Shown here piece by piece: positions 43,360-55,347 of a DNA stretch of 64,000 bases. The translations under genes were made by a program, and so were the position numbers. Under the pieces are notes generated by a model. The model was not told the DNA's origin, did no database searches, and saw only the letters and a list, made by a program, of their open reading frames with translations. Source of the DNA: Meloidogyne chitwoodi (lineage: Eukaryota; Nematoda; Chromadorea; Rhabditida; Meloidogynidae); contig JACZZP010000013.1 in NCBI GenBank assembly GCA_015183035.1, positions 1,984,001 to 2,048,000 of the forward strand. Reading direction: 5' to 3'. Position 1 is the first letter of the stretch; each line of letters opens with the position of its first letter.

Positions 43360-44628
43360 TTATTGGATTTGAGCACTGCGATGTTTTTTAATCAAGCTGC
43401 TGGCACATTCAGAAAGTTGATGTTTTTGACCACCTAAAGTATTTGATGCATGAATTTGTTGTAAAGTAGCTAAATCACGTTGACCAAATCTTATTTAAAA
43501 AAACTTTTAAGATTTAGAAAAGTTTAAGAAGCTAAGGAACTAAAGAGAACCGAACCATGATCACCAAAGGTTAACTAGACAAGGACACTACCACTACACC
43601 ACAGACAACTTAACAGATTACTAACAAAATTTAAATATGTTTTTTCTTATCTTTTTTAGCTAAAATTAAACCTAACTTGTCTTTTTTTCCCATTCTATTT
43701 TTAAAAAGTAAAAAAATAAACCTTTCAATCAATTTTTCGTCATATCCCTTCAGTGTTTTATCTGTAGATTTGCGAAACAATTTAAGCAAAAATTGTTCAA
43801 TTAAATTTGAGAAACGACAATTTGCTTGGACAGAAAGAATCCGTTTTACACTGCTTCGAGAATCAGGCTAAATTAAATTAAAAATAAACTTTTCTTAAGA
43901 CAATTTTGTTACAAATTAATTAATTCTATAACCTAAAGGAATAAAAGAGATCAGGTAAAAATTTTGTTCACCAATTGAAATTTGCGTCCAAGATCCTGGG
44001 AACAACAGACAATGATATGGTCATAAACATTTTAAATAAAAATACCAATTTTTTGTAAGTACACTTTTCGGTCATATTCAACGTTTGTGTCCACGAAACA
44101 TTTCGAGTGTGTGTCACTAATGTTCCTTCAATCACATCAAAAATACTCTCTTCCAAAGTTGGCATAAAGGCAATATTTGCTTGTCTAGAAATCCAACGAG
44201 GAACAGATTTGAGAAAGCCAGCACCTAAAATATAAAATTATAAATAAATTCATAAGAATAGTAAGAGAAAAGTAAAAAAAGTTAAGCATCCCGAGCATGT
44301 TTAGAACCTGAGACCCTAACTTAAATTCTACAGGACTTTCATTCGCACAAAATCATACACTGCTTGAACATTAGGTAAAGGAAAAACTCAACCCATGGCC
44401 AAGAACCATGCCAATCTCTACAAAAAATAACCCAATAAAAACAAAAAACAAACCTCTTTTAACAATCAATTTTCTTGTGATAATCCTTCCTCCTTTAATT
44501 TCACGTGAAAGAACATCTTCCGAAATAACATGTTTAGAAAATGAATTTGGATATCGATTATAGAAGACTGTAGCAAGTTGATTTATTGTGTAGTCAAAAA
44601 AAAGTTCAGGAATTTCAAATAAATGCAT
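43360..44628 (-). CDS. PRELI/MSF1-domain lipid transfer protein (PRELID1-like)
   Basis: Mitochondrial intermembrane-space phospholipid transfer protein (phosphatidic acid or phosphatidylserine, by family). Starts MHLFEIPELFFDYTINQLAT then VFYNRYPNSFSKHVISEDVL, closely matching the PRELI start (AFWQRYPNPYSKHVLTEDI), then EIKGGRIITRKLIVKR, PRWISRQANIAFMPTLEESI, EGTLVTHTRNVSW, SWTQISIGEQNFYLISFIPL, and FSNLIEQFLLKLFRKSTDK TLKGYDE (as two exons). Ends HRSAQIQ-stop at 43360-43362. A ttttttag acceptor stands immediately upstream of the ATG, consistent with trans-splicing. One intron has a tRNA-like element. PRELID3 (SLMO) is an alternative. Confidence 0.85.
43539..43608 (-). mobile_element. tRNA-like element
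   Basis: Reverse strand CTGTGGTGTAGTGGTAGTG (A-box) and ATGGTTCGGTTCTCTTTAG (B-box, one change). In a PRELI-gene intron. Confidence 0.62.
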
Positions 44629-45261
44629 AAATACTCTAAAAATAAAAATAGAGATGATAAACAAAAATTCAATAAAATACAAAAATTGAAAAAATTAATT
44701 GAAAGGAAAAATAATAAAAAAAGTTAACAAAACGAAAGTTACACTTTGAAGGTACCAAAGTCAAAATGTAAAAAAACAAAATGTCGAAATTAAAAAGACC
44801 AAAATAATAGATACTATTTGATAAGGATAAACAGAGAAAAACAGAATTTTAATTTAAAAAAAAACAAATTCTGATTTGTAAAATTATTTAAGTTTGTAAG
44901 ATAAAGTTCTGATTTCTAAAATTACAGTTTGAATGTTTTTAAATTTAAGTTTGTAAAAATTACAATTCTGATTTGTAAAATAGAACATTTAAAATAAAAT
45001 ATAAACATTGTATTATTTTTACAATTAAATTTTTAAATTATAACGAAGTGTTTAAAATTTTATTCACAAAATTGTAGAAAAATAAAAAGAATTGACATTT
45101 TTAAAAAAAAACCTAAAAAAAATATATATATAAATATTTCACACAATAAACAACAAATGTGGAAACAAAATTAAATAAAAAAATAATTATGAATAAAATA
45201 TATTAAAAATAATCATATAATTTATACACAAATATATTACCATTCCAATAAATAAATAAAT
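44629..45261. other. Intergenic region SLC33A1 - PRELI
   Basis: No gene. A-rich, with several TTCTGATTTGTAAAAT and AAGTTTGTAAG motifs (44870-45000), both members of the interspersed motif families. Confidence 0.55.
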
Positions 45262-48200
45262 TTATTTATTTTTAATAACTCTCCATTCTTGTCTTGGAAT
45301 TTTTTGAAAATATTTTATACGTTTGTAGAATATTCTATACCACAATAATCCAATTAATGTACACATTCCAACAGAAATGTAATATCCATCAATTTGAAAT
45401 TCACAAACATCACCACCTTTAACGCACATTTCTTCATCTTTTTTTGTATTACAAGTACCGAGAATTCTTTTAAAAAATTAGAAAAAAATAAAATTAAAAA
45501 TATACAATTTTGTTCCTGTAGCAACACAATTTTTACGATTAAAAAAATCTGTAATGCTGAGAAATAGTGTTACCGGCCAATTTCCACCCAAATTGTTTAA
45601 TGTATTCAATAAAGTCATATATGTACCTCCAATCTAAATGTTTAAAAATTAAAAAATCTTTTAATATTAAAAATACTTTAGGATCAGATATTTGTGCGTT
45701 AAAAGCCATCATTGAAAGAAATATGCAATAGGAAGAAATCTTAAGAAGAAAGATATAAATATATAATTTTGTAAAAATTAATAAAATAAACCTGTTGCAT
45801 ATAATAAGCTCCCATCCATATTGCATAATAAAAATAAGAATAATCACCACCAGTAGATTCTTTAAACGAAGGTGTCCAAAAAACAAGTAAACCAAAAACA
45901 ATATTCATTACTAATCTATAAGGATATGCCCAAAGAAAAACGTTGAGAGGCTTTGGACCAGCAGTTTGTTTACCTAATAACCAAGGAAGAATAATATGTA
46001 AAGGTGTTAGAAAAAGTGATCTAGTGGCTATTTTATCTGTTGTTACACCTACAGCAATTAACTTCAAATCTTAAAACTTTAAATTAACAGAATTAACTTA
46101 TTTTTAAGGTCTACCAGTCATTCCATCAGAAGCAGAAAACGCAATCTTAAAAAAATAAAATTAAATTTAAAAAAATTCTGATTTCTGAAATTAAATTTGC
46201 AAACTTAATTGAAGATTTGATTATTGTTTTTAAAACTTAAGTTTTCAAGTTTGTAAAAATTAAATTAAGTTTGCAATGTAAAATTCTGATTTTATTAAAT
46301 TCTGATATTTAAAATAAGTTGACATTTGTAAAACTTAAAATTCAAGTTTGCGAAATAAAATTAAACCTTTCCAGTAAGCAAAACAACAATCATTACAAGC
46401 ATCGGTTTAAGGCAAAGAATTTTGCCCAAAACTGTGTATGTCTCTCTAACGCCCAAAGAAAGTTCTTCTTCATTTTCTTCTGATTTTTCTTTTTCTTCAT
46501 CACTTCCACTATTTTTGTTTTTACCATTTTCTGCCCTAAAAATTTATTTTTTTTTTAATTAAAAATTATTAAGCATACAAAGAAGAAGAACTTTGAATAA
46601 CTGAATGATCAATTTCATGTTTAAAAATAAATACTAGAGTTGTTGTAATTAAAAAGATGATGCCCCAGAAGAAGACAAATCCTTTAAAAAAATTAAATTA
46701 ATTAATTAAATGTTTTTTTTTAATTTTAAAAATTAATTTAAAACCCCAAAATAAAAGAGAAAAATAAAATTAAAAGAAAAAATTTCCCAAAAATTAATAA
46801 AAGCAAATATATTTTACACATAAAAAGCATTCCACCAAAACAAACTCATAAAAATGTTAAACATAAATAAAAGGGGTTAAAAAGAAAATTGAAAGGAAAG
46901 AAAAATTAAATATTTGTCGCATCACTTAAAATCATCCTCTCGTATTTTCTTTATTTTTGCTAATATTTTCCGATTTTTGCGCAGTTTAGTATAAATATAA
47001 AATTTAAAAATAAAATTCTGATTTGTAAAAATAAATTTATTAAAATATATTCTGGTTTTATTATTTAATTTAAGTTTGTAAAATTAAAAATAATTCTGAT
47101 TTATTTATTAAACTCAAGTTTGCAAAACTTTAAGTTTGTAAAAATAAAATAATCTTAAGTCAAAAATATACGAAAAAAATAAACTAAAAATTTTAAAAAA
47201 TAGAACAATTAAAAAAATTAAATTTGTCCTATTTTTTAATAATTAAATAAAAAATAAAAACACGTCATCACCCCCATTCTCTCAAAACCTTCATCATTTT
47301 TTCCCACACATCAACTTCCGGAGCAGCTTTTTTAACAAATAAAAATATCCAAATTGGTCATAAAACGATTTTTTTATTTTATTTATTAGTTAATAGATAT
47401 TTTACTCTTTTTTAGAACATAAATTTTTAATTAATTTTCAAGTAGGTTCTCACACCCAAAAACCATAAATATTTTAGTCTTTTTATTAAGCTTAACATCC
47501 ATTTAGTTCTCAAAAACAAATAATTTGTAAACTTAAATTCATAAAAATTCTGATTTTTTTAAAATTATTTCGCAAACTTAAACTTTTAATTTGTATAAAA
47601 TTATACTTTAATAAACAGAATTTTTTAATTTATTTTTTTTAAAGTATTTCGCAAACTTGAAAAGTTTATAATTTTGCTAAATAAAATTCTGATTTATTAA
47701 AAAATATTTTAAACTTAATTAAAGAAATATGCCCTGTATAAAAATAGCTGTTTCTATTATTTTACTTATTTGCACATCAATATTAATTACATTTCCAATG
47801 GAAACGATGGAAAGAGGATTTAGTAAAAATTAAAAATATTTTTATAAAAATAATAAAATTATTTTAGAAGATAATTGTAAATCAGAAAAATTGAGAGAAA
47901 TTATTTTAGAAACTATTAGCTTATATCCACATCAATATAGTCACCAAGCAAAGTAATTATATTTTAAATAATTAAAAAAAATATAATTCAGAGCCCTAGG
48001 TTTTGGGTTTTAAAATAGAAAAAATAAAATTAATTAATTAAGACATATGAAGCAAATGGCAGAAAGTAGATTTGGCAATTGGTGGAGTGCCGTAATTATA
48101 AATCAAAGAGGAGGTTATGGAATGAGCACTGTTTATGATCAACACCAAAATACAAGGTTAAAAAAATTAGAAATTAATTTAAAAATAAATTTTTAAGTTG

Positions 48201-50503
48201 TGAGATTATGCTTTTCAACACATTTTATTGGCTAGGGAGGACATGTTAAATTAAAAAGAAAATAAATAAAAAATTATTGGAATTCTTTTTAAAAATATAT
48301 TTGTAAATTTTGTACATTTTTAAATAAAATAAAAAATTTTTTAATAAAAAAATCCCCACTAATAAAAATACAAACCGTCTAATTGAACAAATCCTTTGTC
48401 TTCTGGCACTGCTCTAAATCGATTTGCAAATTCTTTAGACTGTAAGGCAAGAAATACAACATTGCCTAAGAAAACACCAATTGTTTGGCCAACAACATTA
48501 CATCTTTAAATAATTAAAAAAAATATAAAAAAATTTTAATTTAAAAAACAAACGTAGAAGCATATCCAACGTTTTTTCTTGATAACATAGTCAATGCCCA
48601 ACCATCAACAGCAATATCTTGTGTAGCAGCCAAAAAGTTTAACGGAAGGAAGACGCACATTAAAAAGAAAACGTTGGGAGGTTTTTCTGAAAAACGAAGT
48701 AAAATTAATTTAAAAACTTGTAAGAAATAATTTTAGAATTTTTTTAATGATTAAAAAATAATTTAACTAAATAAAGACCACAAGAAGACAAAAGGACGCG
48801 AGAGGATTCGAACCACCATCTACTTACACTAAAATCAACAACCTTGACCACTATACCAACGGATTACTAATTAAAGTTTCATTTTTAACACTTATTGTTA
48901 GATTACTTTTAAAATAATTGAAATTTTAGTAAAAACACCCGTAAATTAGCGGAATAAAATATCCTATTTTCGTAAAAATTAAATTTGTAAAATTAAAAAA
49001 TATTATACTATTTAGACGATCCAATTCTGTTCCCATAATTTCTGGGACATGATAAGAAACAACCAAAAGAAAAATTCCAATTAAATATTGACAGGGAACC
49101 ATCCAAGATTTTCTTCGTCCAATACTTTTAAAATATATTGAATCAACAATTGGTGCCCATAAAAGTTTCATACTTTAAATAGAAATATTTTTTTATTAAA
49201 GTTAAATTTACAATTAAAAATAAAATTTAATTACAAAAAAACAAAAAAATTTTAAAAGAAATTAAATTAAAAAAACCTAAAAGGCCAATATGCAAAAGAA
49301 AACACAGCTTGTTGTGCATAAGTAATACCTTTAGATTGAAGAAGTAATGGAATAGCTGCTATTAAACCCAAGGGAATACCCTTAATTTTAAAATTAAATT
49401 TATCCAAAATTATTAAAAAAAACCTGTAAAAGATAAAGCAAAAGTAACAAAAGAATTGACCCAAAATCATCTTTTAATTCTCTTTTCATTCGTTTTACCC
49501 ATCGAAGAGGGTGACTTACTGACTAAAATTATTAAAATTAAAAAAGATAAATAAAAATCTAAAGGAAATTAATTTTAAATTAAAAACATTTTAATTTTTG
49601 ACATTTTTTCAACAACGTTTCTTCAAATAATTAAAGATTTAAAAAATAAAAATAGACAAAATTTGGGTAATGAGAAGCAACAATAAATAAGTAGAGATTA
49701 ACAACAAAAAATAGTAAATAATAAAAACTGACAGAAATTTTTTTAAATAAAATTTAATTTTACAGAAAGTTGAAGTATAAAATCAACAAAATTTTTTGAA
49801 GATTTTTCATTTTTACTCGATAAACTTATTTCAAATATAAAAAACTTAATAATAAAAAAACCTCCTTCCTCGCAAATATAATAGCTTCATCTGGTTCTTC
49901 TTCTCTAGTATCTGGATAATAAAATCCTAATTGTGAATTTCTATCAAAATTGGGTTCATGTGCCATCACATCTTCTGGAGAATGTGGGACATGATGATAA
50001 TCATCTTTAGGTTTTTTGGGTTGAGATAATAATGAAGGTTTTGAAGCATTTTTTGAAATGTCAAGTGAAGCTGAACCATCTTTTTAAAAAATTTAATTTT
50101 TTTTATATGTTTAGAATATTAAAATACAAAGAAAAATAGTTTTTTAACTGTTTTTAAGAGTACCCGGTTTTAAAATAAAAAATAAATCCAAAAATATTTT
50201 ACAACTTTTGATTAAAATTAACGAAAATTCCAACTCTTAGATACTCCAATAAATATTGCATTCGAAAAAAATAACTTTTTGTTTATAAAATATTTAAAAC
50301 ACAAAAAAAAACTAACCAATAAGAGATAACCTTTCCGCTTCCTGTTTTAAAGAAAAATCAATTCCTGAAGTATTGACCAATTTTTTATTAACATTTTTGT
50401 TGTCCATTTTTTCGTTTTCTTCTTGTAAAAGAGATTGTCTTTCTTGTGACGCTCCATTATTTCTACGGCGGGCCCCTGAAGTATCTCGGCCAAAGGGGCG
50501 CAT
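45262..50503 (-). CDS. SLC33A1: SLC33A1, acetyl-coenzyme A transporter
   Basis: ER/Golgi multi-pass carrier that imports acetyl-CoA for lumenal acetylation. N-terminal cytosolic region MRPFGRDTSGARRRNNGASQ and a Pro/Asp-rich stretch, then ELKDDFGSILLLLLLYLLQ, GIPLGLIAAIPLLLQSKGIT, SFAYWPF-SMKLLWAPIVDSIY, GRRKSWMVPCQYLIGIF, LNFLAATQDIAVDGWALTML, SRKNVGYASTC-NVVGQTIG, FFWGIIFLITTTLVFIF, LGVRETYTVLGKILCLKPML, IAFSASDGMTG, LKLIAVGVTTDKIATRSLFL, YPYRLVMNIVFGLLVFW, IGGTYMTLLNTLNNLGGNWP and a final helix. Ends QEWRVIKNK-stop. About fifteen exons. The motif DIAVDGWALTMLSR is diagnostic. The intron 46683-48375 contains a complete plus-strand gene; the intron near 48791-48864 has a tRNA-like element. 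Confidence 0.95.
47729..48249 (+). CDS. Small secreted protein nested in SLC33A1 intron (possible dynein-light-chain-like)
   Basis: Four exons join in phase: 47729-47822, about 47868-47952, about 48043-48156, 48198-48249. The start MPCIKIAVSIILLICTSILI is a strong signal peptide (cleavage likely before METMERGF). The mature part reads DNCKSEKLREIILETISLYP, HQAKHMKQMAESRFGNWWSA, VIINQRGGYGMSTVYDQ, then SCEIMLFNTFYWLGRTC-stop. About 115 residues, three Cys in the mature part. The AKHMKQMAESRFGNWWSAVI stretch resembles the dynein light chain pattern (A..IK...d..fg..W..iv), but the similarity is short; a ground-like domain is another reading. Small introns (41-92 bp). Lies on the opposite strand inside the host intron. 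In a plant parasite such a protein would be an effector candidate; that is inference. Confidence 0.7.
48791..48864 (-). mobile_element. tRNA-like element
   Basis: Reverse strand CCGTTGGTATAGTGGTCAAG (A-box) and GGTGGTTCGAATCCTCTCG (B-box), in a SLC33A1 intron. Confidence 0.66.
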
Positions 50504-50804
50504 TTTGATAAGTTTTATCTTTTTTTTGATAGTTTTCCCTATTTTTAATAAGATAAGGAAAATAAATTACACTCAAAAGAGAGACAATATAAAACTTGGA
50601 GGTTTTAGAGAAAATAAAACCTGAAATAATAAAAGAAAGTAGAGAAAAATAGAAAGAAAAAAAGAAAAGAAACGTGTTGACAATCAAAATGTCAACTTTA
50701 CCAAAATTTTTCGAAATACCAAATAATGTTAAAAATGTCAATAAACCAACTAAATTAATTTAAAATAAATGACAAATTGCCAATAATTAATTAGTCACAA
50801 ATAT
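50504..50804. other. Intergenic region upstream of SLC33A1
   Basis: AT-rich sequence between the SLC33A1 start and the low-complexity ORF on the same strand. Reading minus, an aatttag acceptor near 50750 followed by IGLLTFLTLFG stays open for about 90 codons, but it has no family similarity. I cannot tell whether it is a second exon of the upstream ORF. Confidence 0.4.
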
Positions 50805-51212
50805 TTAAATAAAAAAACTTGCCCATTTATTTTTGCCTTTTTCTTCACTTTCTTTTCCTTTTTCTGGACAATTTTCATTAATTTTTAATTTATTATTATT
50901 TAAAATTAGTGAAGAATCTGTTGGATTAATTTTTGAAGCATTATTTGATCCCAATAATAAATTTGGAATAAATTTTTTTGAATTATTATTTTTATTAGTT
51001 GTTTCGAGTTGATTATTAGAATATTTTAAGGTTTTTACAACCAATCCTTGTGTAGAATTGCCAAAAGTAACACTATTAGAGTCACTTGTACTATTACTTA
51101 ATGATGATATTGTATTTGTTGATGAATTACTTGAACGTCTTTCTTTTTTCTTTTCATCATTTTCGTTTAAATTTGGACTTGAATTTTTTTGTTTTTCCTG
51201 TTCTGTAGTCAT
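50805..51212 (-). CDS. Unknown Ser/Asn/Lys-rich low-complexity ORF
   Basis: An open frame of 135 codons, MTTEQEKQKNSSPNLNEND, then RRSSNSSTNTISSLSNSTSD, NSTQGLVVKTLKYSNNQLET, KFIPNLLLGSNNASKINPTD and a final EKGKESEEKGKNKWASFFI. No domain recognised; predicted disordered. Codon usage is protein-like (few stops elsewhere in this AT-rich area last this long). The frame passes a possible donor (GGGCAA|GTTTTT), so NKWA may be followed by another exon rather than SFFI. It does not join in phase to the SLC33A1 first exon, so I treat it as a separate gene, possibly the first exon of one. Confidence 0.5.
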   Translation of the reverse strand: MTTEQEKQKNSSPNLNENDEKKKERRSSNSSTNTISSLSNSTSDSNSVTFGNSTQGLVVKTLKYSNNQLETTNKNNNSKKFIPNLLLGSNNASKINPTDSSLILNNNKLKINENCPEKGKESEEKGKNKWASFFI

Positions 51213-52240
51213 TTAATTAAATTATATATTTTTTTACCTTAAAAGTGATTTTCTTTTGTTAATTTATGTCAACACGGGACTTTTGGAATATTCCAAGATT
51301 TATTTTATTTTTAAAATTTTTTAATATTTTTTTAATTTGTCGGAATTATTTAATAAAAAAAATAATTTTTATTGTTTAAGCGCAAGAAATTAACAATAAT
51401 TTAATTATTTTTCATTTCATTTTGTATATACATATTTGCACGCTTTCTTTACTTTTATTTTTCTTTTTTATTTTTTTCCTAAATTCCCTCTCATTGTCCT
51501 CAATCAAAAAATAATAATTTACATTAAATCTTTGTTAATCTCTCTGTATATATTTTTTTCTTTAAATTGTGCTCATTCTTGTTACAATAAAAAAACAATA
51601 AAATTATTATTTTAATGTTTTTTTTATTTTTACAAAACAATGAGAGAAAATTTATAATAAAAAAATTATTTTACAATTATTTGACGATTAATTAATTTTA
51701 TTTTTAAAAAATACTAAATTTAAAAATACTCACAAGTGTACAATATATACTTTTTATTTAAAAAAGTGGAAAAATCTGTTCTTAAAAAAGGATAAATAAA
51801 AAATAGCAAATAATTAAAGATAAATAACATTATATTTATTTATTTGCTCGATTGCTTGGAAACTGAAAAAATTAGAGAAAAAGAACTAGATCATACAAGT
51901 ATAATACAATTATTTGCAAATATAATTCGCTTAATTTACAAATTGTAAAATTAGATAGGTAATATAAAAATCAGAATTAATTTAGTTGTAAAAATCAGAA
52001 TTTAATTAATTCTTAAGTTTAAGTACACATATTATATAAAATAAACTTTAAAATCAGAAGTTTGTAAAAACTAAACTTTAAAAATCAAGCTTAAGTTTAC
52101 AAACCTAGAAAATAAACTTTATTTTGAGATTTAAAAAAACATTAACTATTCGCAAGTTTACAAAATGGTCAAAAAATTGCTGGAGTTTATTTTATAAAAA
52201 TTAAATTTATTATTTTTGTGAAGTAAATTATTTTTCTAAT

Positions 52241-52376
52241 ATGCGCAGGTGGTGGCCAATTAATTTAACGATAAAAATGTGTAAAAATAGCTGGAACGAA
52301 AATAATTTATTTTACACATTTATTTGGTACTACTGCTAGTTGAAGGTAATTAATTAATAGTTAAAACCTGCGCGCA
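52241..52376. mobile_element. Imperfect foldback element
   Basis: Outer arms TGCGCAGGT and (reverse) TGCGCGCAGGTT; inner arms AAAATGTGTAAAAATA and TTATTTTACACATTTA. A degenerate MITE-like palindrome of about 135 bp. No target duplication identified. Confidence 0.45.
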
Positions 52377-54493
52377 AGTTATTTTTTAGTAGCAAAATAA
52401 TTTTTGCATCCTTTTTTCGCTATCCAATACTGGTAAAGTTTAATGATATTTCAAATATATTTATAATATAAAATTCTGATTTTTAAAGTTTATAGGTTTT
52501 ATAAACTTAAGTTTGATTAAAGTTTATTTTATAGGTGTGTAAACTTGTTTTATTTTTAAAGTTTATCAAATTTTTTTTAAAGTTTATTTTGCTGACTTTA
52601 TTAAGTTTCGCAAACTTAAAGTTTGCGAAAAATATTTACAATCTTAATAAAAATAAAATAAATGAAATACGTAATATTATTTAAGCTATGCGCAATGTTC
52701 AATTTATATATATATAAGTATTTAGTTGTGGTCATTTAACCATCGTTTTTAATTACTTTTAAAGAGGGGAAGATATGTGCGGGTAGTGTTTTTGGAGTTT
52801 TTTTAACGAAAAAAACTCTTTAATAATAATAACACTGATTTTTAAACAAAAATAAGATGAGAGATTTTTTGTTCTTATTGTTTAATTAATAGACATGTTT
52901 AATTTTTTTCTTTATTTTTTATATTTAGAGTGGACAGAAAAATTTAGAGGAAAAATAACAGGAAAAAGAAGAAAAGATTAATTTTAGTAATTAAAATAAA
53001 ATTACCTAATTTTATGTAAATATTTAATTTTTGGTGGCCAAAAAATAATTTTAATTAATTAATTAGTCAGACAATTAATAATTAAAAAAGAATAAAAAAA
53101 TTTTAGTTTAATTTTAAGATTGTAAACTTAAAAACTAAATTCTGATTTTAAGAGTAGCTTTTAAGAGCAATGGATTCCCAATTAGAAAATACTGAAATAA
53201 ATTATAAAAAATAAAATAAAAAAAATAAAACTATAAAAATTCGTTGATTTAAGAAAAATAAAAAGTTTACCTAAAATAGTTTAAAAAAAAATAATTTTGT
53301 CGAATTCTTAAAAATACTTCCTTATTTTATTTTTTTAAAAAAGGGGTTAAAGTTTAAAAATTATTATTTAATAAATTAAACCTTTACTCAATCTTACTAA
53401 GTAAATTTTTAAAAAAATTAAAAGTTTAATTATTTTACAAAAAATTTAAAAAATTAAGAGAAGAAGAAGACAGATTATCCCCCAATTTTGAGAACATAAA
53501 TTATAACGTAATAAATTATTAAAAAATTAAAAAAAAATTAAAAAAGTTTGATTAGAGGAGAAGGCTGTAGAAGAAGAAGAGGGAGAAAACACACACATTA
53601 AAATCATGTGTAAAACCCCATGAGGTTAAAAACTATTTTTAGGATAAAATTAATATTATAAAATATTAATTATTTAATTGGGCAATATAAAAAATAATAA
53701 ATTAATTTAATTGAAGAAAAAAAGGACAAAAGGTTTAAAGGTATCATCTACTCACTTTAAAAACCAATAACTTTAAGATAAATAAAAATATAAATTTTAA
53801 TCTTTGTATCATAATGTAGAGGAGAATGTGGGCTATTAAATATGAAAAAATCAAATTTATAAATCAAAGTTTAAAAATGTAGTAAATTTTTAAGTGAATT
53901 TAGTGAGTGATTTGTGATCATGAATTTTAGGCTTTTTTTATTTAAAAAATTTTTTCTTTAGAAATTTTATTTTTAAAATTTTTTTTTATAATTCCCAAAT
54001 GTTCTTCTAAAATTAAAAAATAATTTTAAAAATTTAAAAAATGATGTCTAATGTAAGAGAAAAATGACCAAAATTTCACTTAAAAATTCATAACTTTTTT
54101 AGAATTAAATTTACAAAGTTAAATTTTTTATTAATTTATAGCCTAAACTCTTCTCTATTTTTTGATATAAAACTAAAAAAAAAAATTTTTTAACAAAAAG
54201 TTTCCAAGTCTTTTTTGGTCGCAACTTAAAGAGAGAGAGAGAGAGAAGTTTAGTTGTTTATCTCAAGGTTGTTTTGTTTCTTTCCGGCCTTGTAAAAAAT
54301 AATTAAAATTGTTTGAGAGATAAAAATGAGAAAAATATAATATTTCTAATTATTTGTCTTAATAAATGTCACTGATAATTAATTATTAAAATTCTTATAT
54401 TTTTTTTTTATGATGAATATTTTTTAAGAATAAAAATATTTAAAAATAAAATAATTAAAAACAAAAAAATATAAAAGCTTTCCAAATTTCTAA

Positions 54494-54563
54494 CCTCTCA
54501 AGGCATCGAACCTACGCTATCCTTAACAAAAGTCGCGAATGTTAACCACTACACCACACAAGC
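54494..54563 (-). mobile_element. tRNA-like element
   Basis: Reverse strand TGTGTGGTGTAGTGGTTAAC (A-box, strong) and GTAGGTTCGATGCCTTGAG (B-box with one change). Intergenic. Confidence 0.65.
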
Positions 54564-54749
54564 ACTTAACAAAATAAAATAAAAAGTAGACTTAATATTA
54601 AATTAAAAAATAAATTTAATTATTTTTTTCTTTTAATAATTGACATAAAAAAAAAATATTTTCATCTTACATTTGCCAAGAAATATAAGGGAAAAAAAGC
54701 AAATTAAAAATTTCTTTAAAATTTTTAATTTTTTATCTTTTTTTAATAT

Positions 54750-55347
54750 TTAATATCGCCTAAGATTTATTAATGCTCTCATCATATTATTCTTTAAAGC
54801 ATCCATTTTAGCAAATCCAGATGATGAGTCTAATTTATTATTATTTTTTTAATTAAATTAAAAAAAAAATAAAACCTTTAGTTTGCCGTTTAGTTCCATA
54901 AAATATTTGTTGTCCTCCTTCATCTGTTCCAATAGAATCATCATTTTCATTATTATTTTCTACTAATTCATTATTATTAGCTACTAATTGTTGTAAAATT
55001 CGTCGTTGTTGTTGTTGTCTACTTTGTTTATTATTATTTTTTAAAATAATTGAATTTTCAATTGTTGGTTTTTCAAAATTATCTTTTTTATCATTTTCTT
55101 GATAAAAAATAAAAGGATATCCAAAAATTCTTGAATTATGCCCTTGTAGTAGAGAAGATTCTTCTAATGAATTACTAGGCAAAATTAATAATAATAAAAC
55201 AAAACTCAAAAAATAAAAAAATGGAAAAAATAATATTTTTTTGTTTGTTGTAGAATAGAGCTGTTGATGACAAAATAAATTTTTTTTAATATTATTATTT
55301 TTATTATTAAATATGTTAGAAGAAGAAGAAAAATGTTGATTTTTCAT
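54750..55347 (-). CDS. Candidate secreted peptide precursor
   Basis: Two exons: 55347-54878 and 54830-54750, joined in phase 1 across a short intron. The protein begins MKNQHFSSSSNIFNNKNNNI, has a very hydrophobic helix (FFPFFYFLSFVLLLLILPSN) about 40 residues in, then an Asn/Gln-rich acidic region. It ends with a dibasic site and a short tail: FYGTKRQTK, DSSSGFAKMDALKNNMMRAL, INLRRY-stop. Layout (signal segment, acidic spacer, KR cleavage site, conserved-looking 26-29 residue C-terminal peptide) is that of a neuropeptide or hormone precursor. I do not recognise the peptide family. The long N-terminus before the hydrophobic segment is odd and may mean a missed upstream exon or a type II membrane anchor. 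Confidence 0.6.

Larger units (their letters stand above)
51213..54749. other. Gene-poor AT-rich interval
   Basis: No coding exon supported. It contains clusters of TCAGAATT and AAGTTTGTAAA motifs (51955-52130, 52450-52640), an imperfect inverted repeat (52241-52376), a GA microsatellite (54227-54247), and a tRNA-like element at 54494-54563. Confidence 0.6.

Noticed and set aside
44285..44355. A further tRNA-like element in the PRELI gene (GGTTCTAAAC)
   Set aside because: Only a weak B-box; the A-box half is unrecognisable, so I did not list it with the family.
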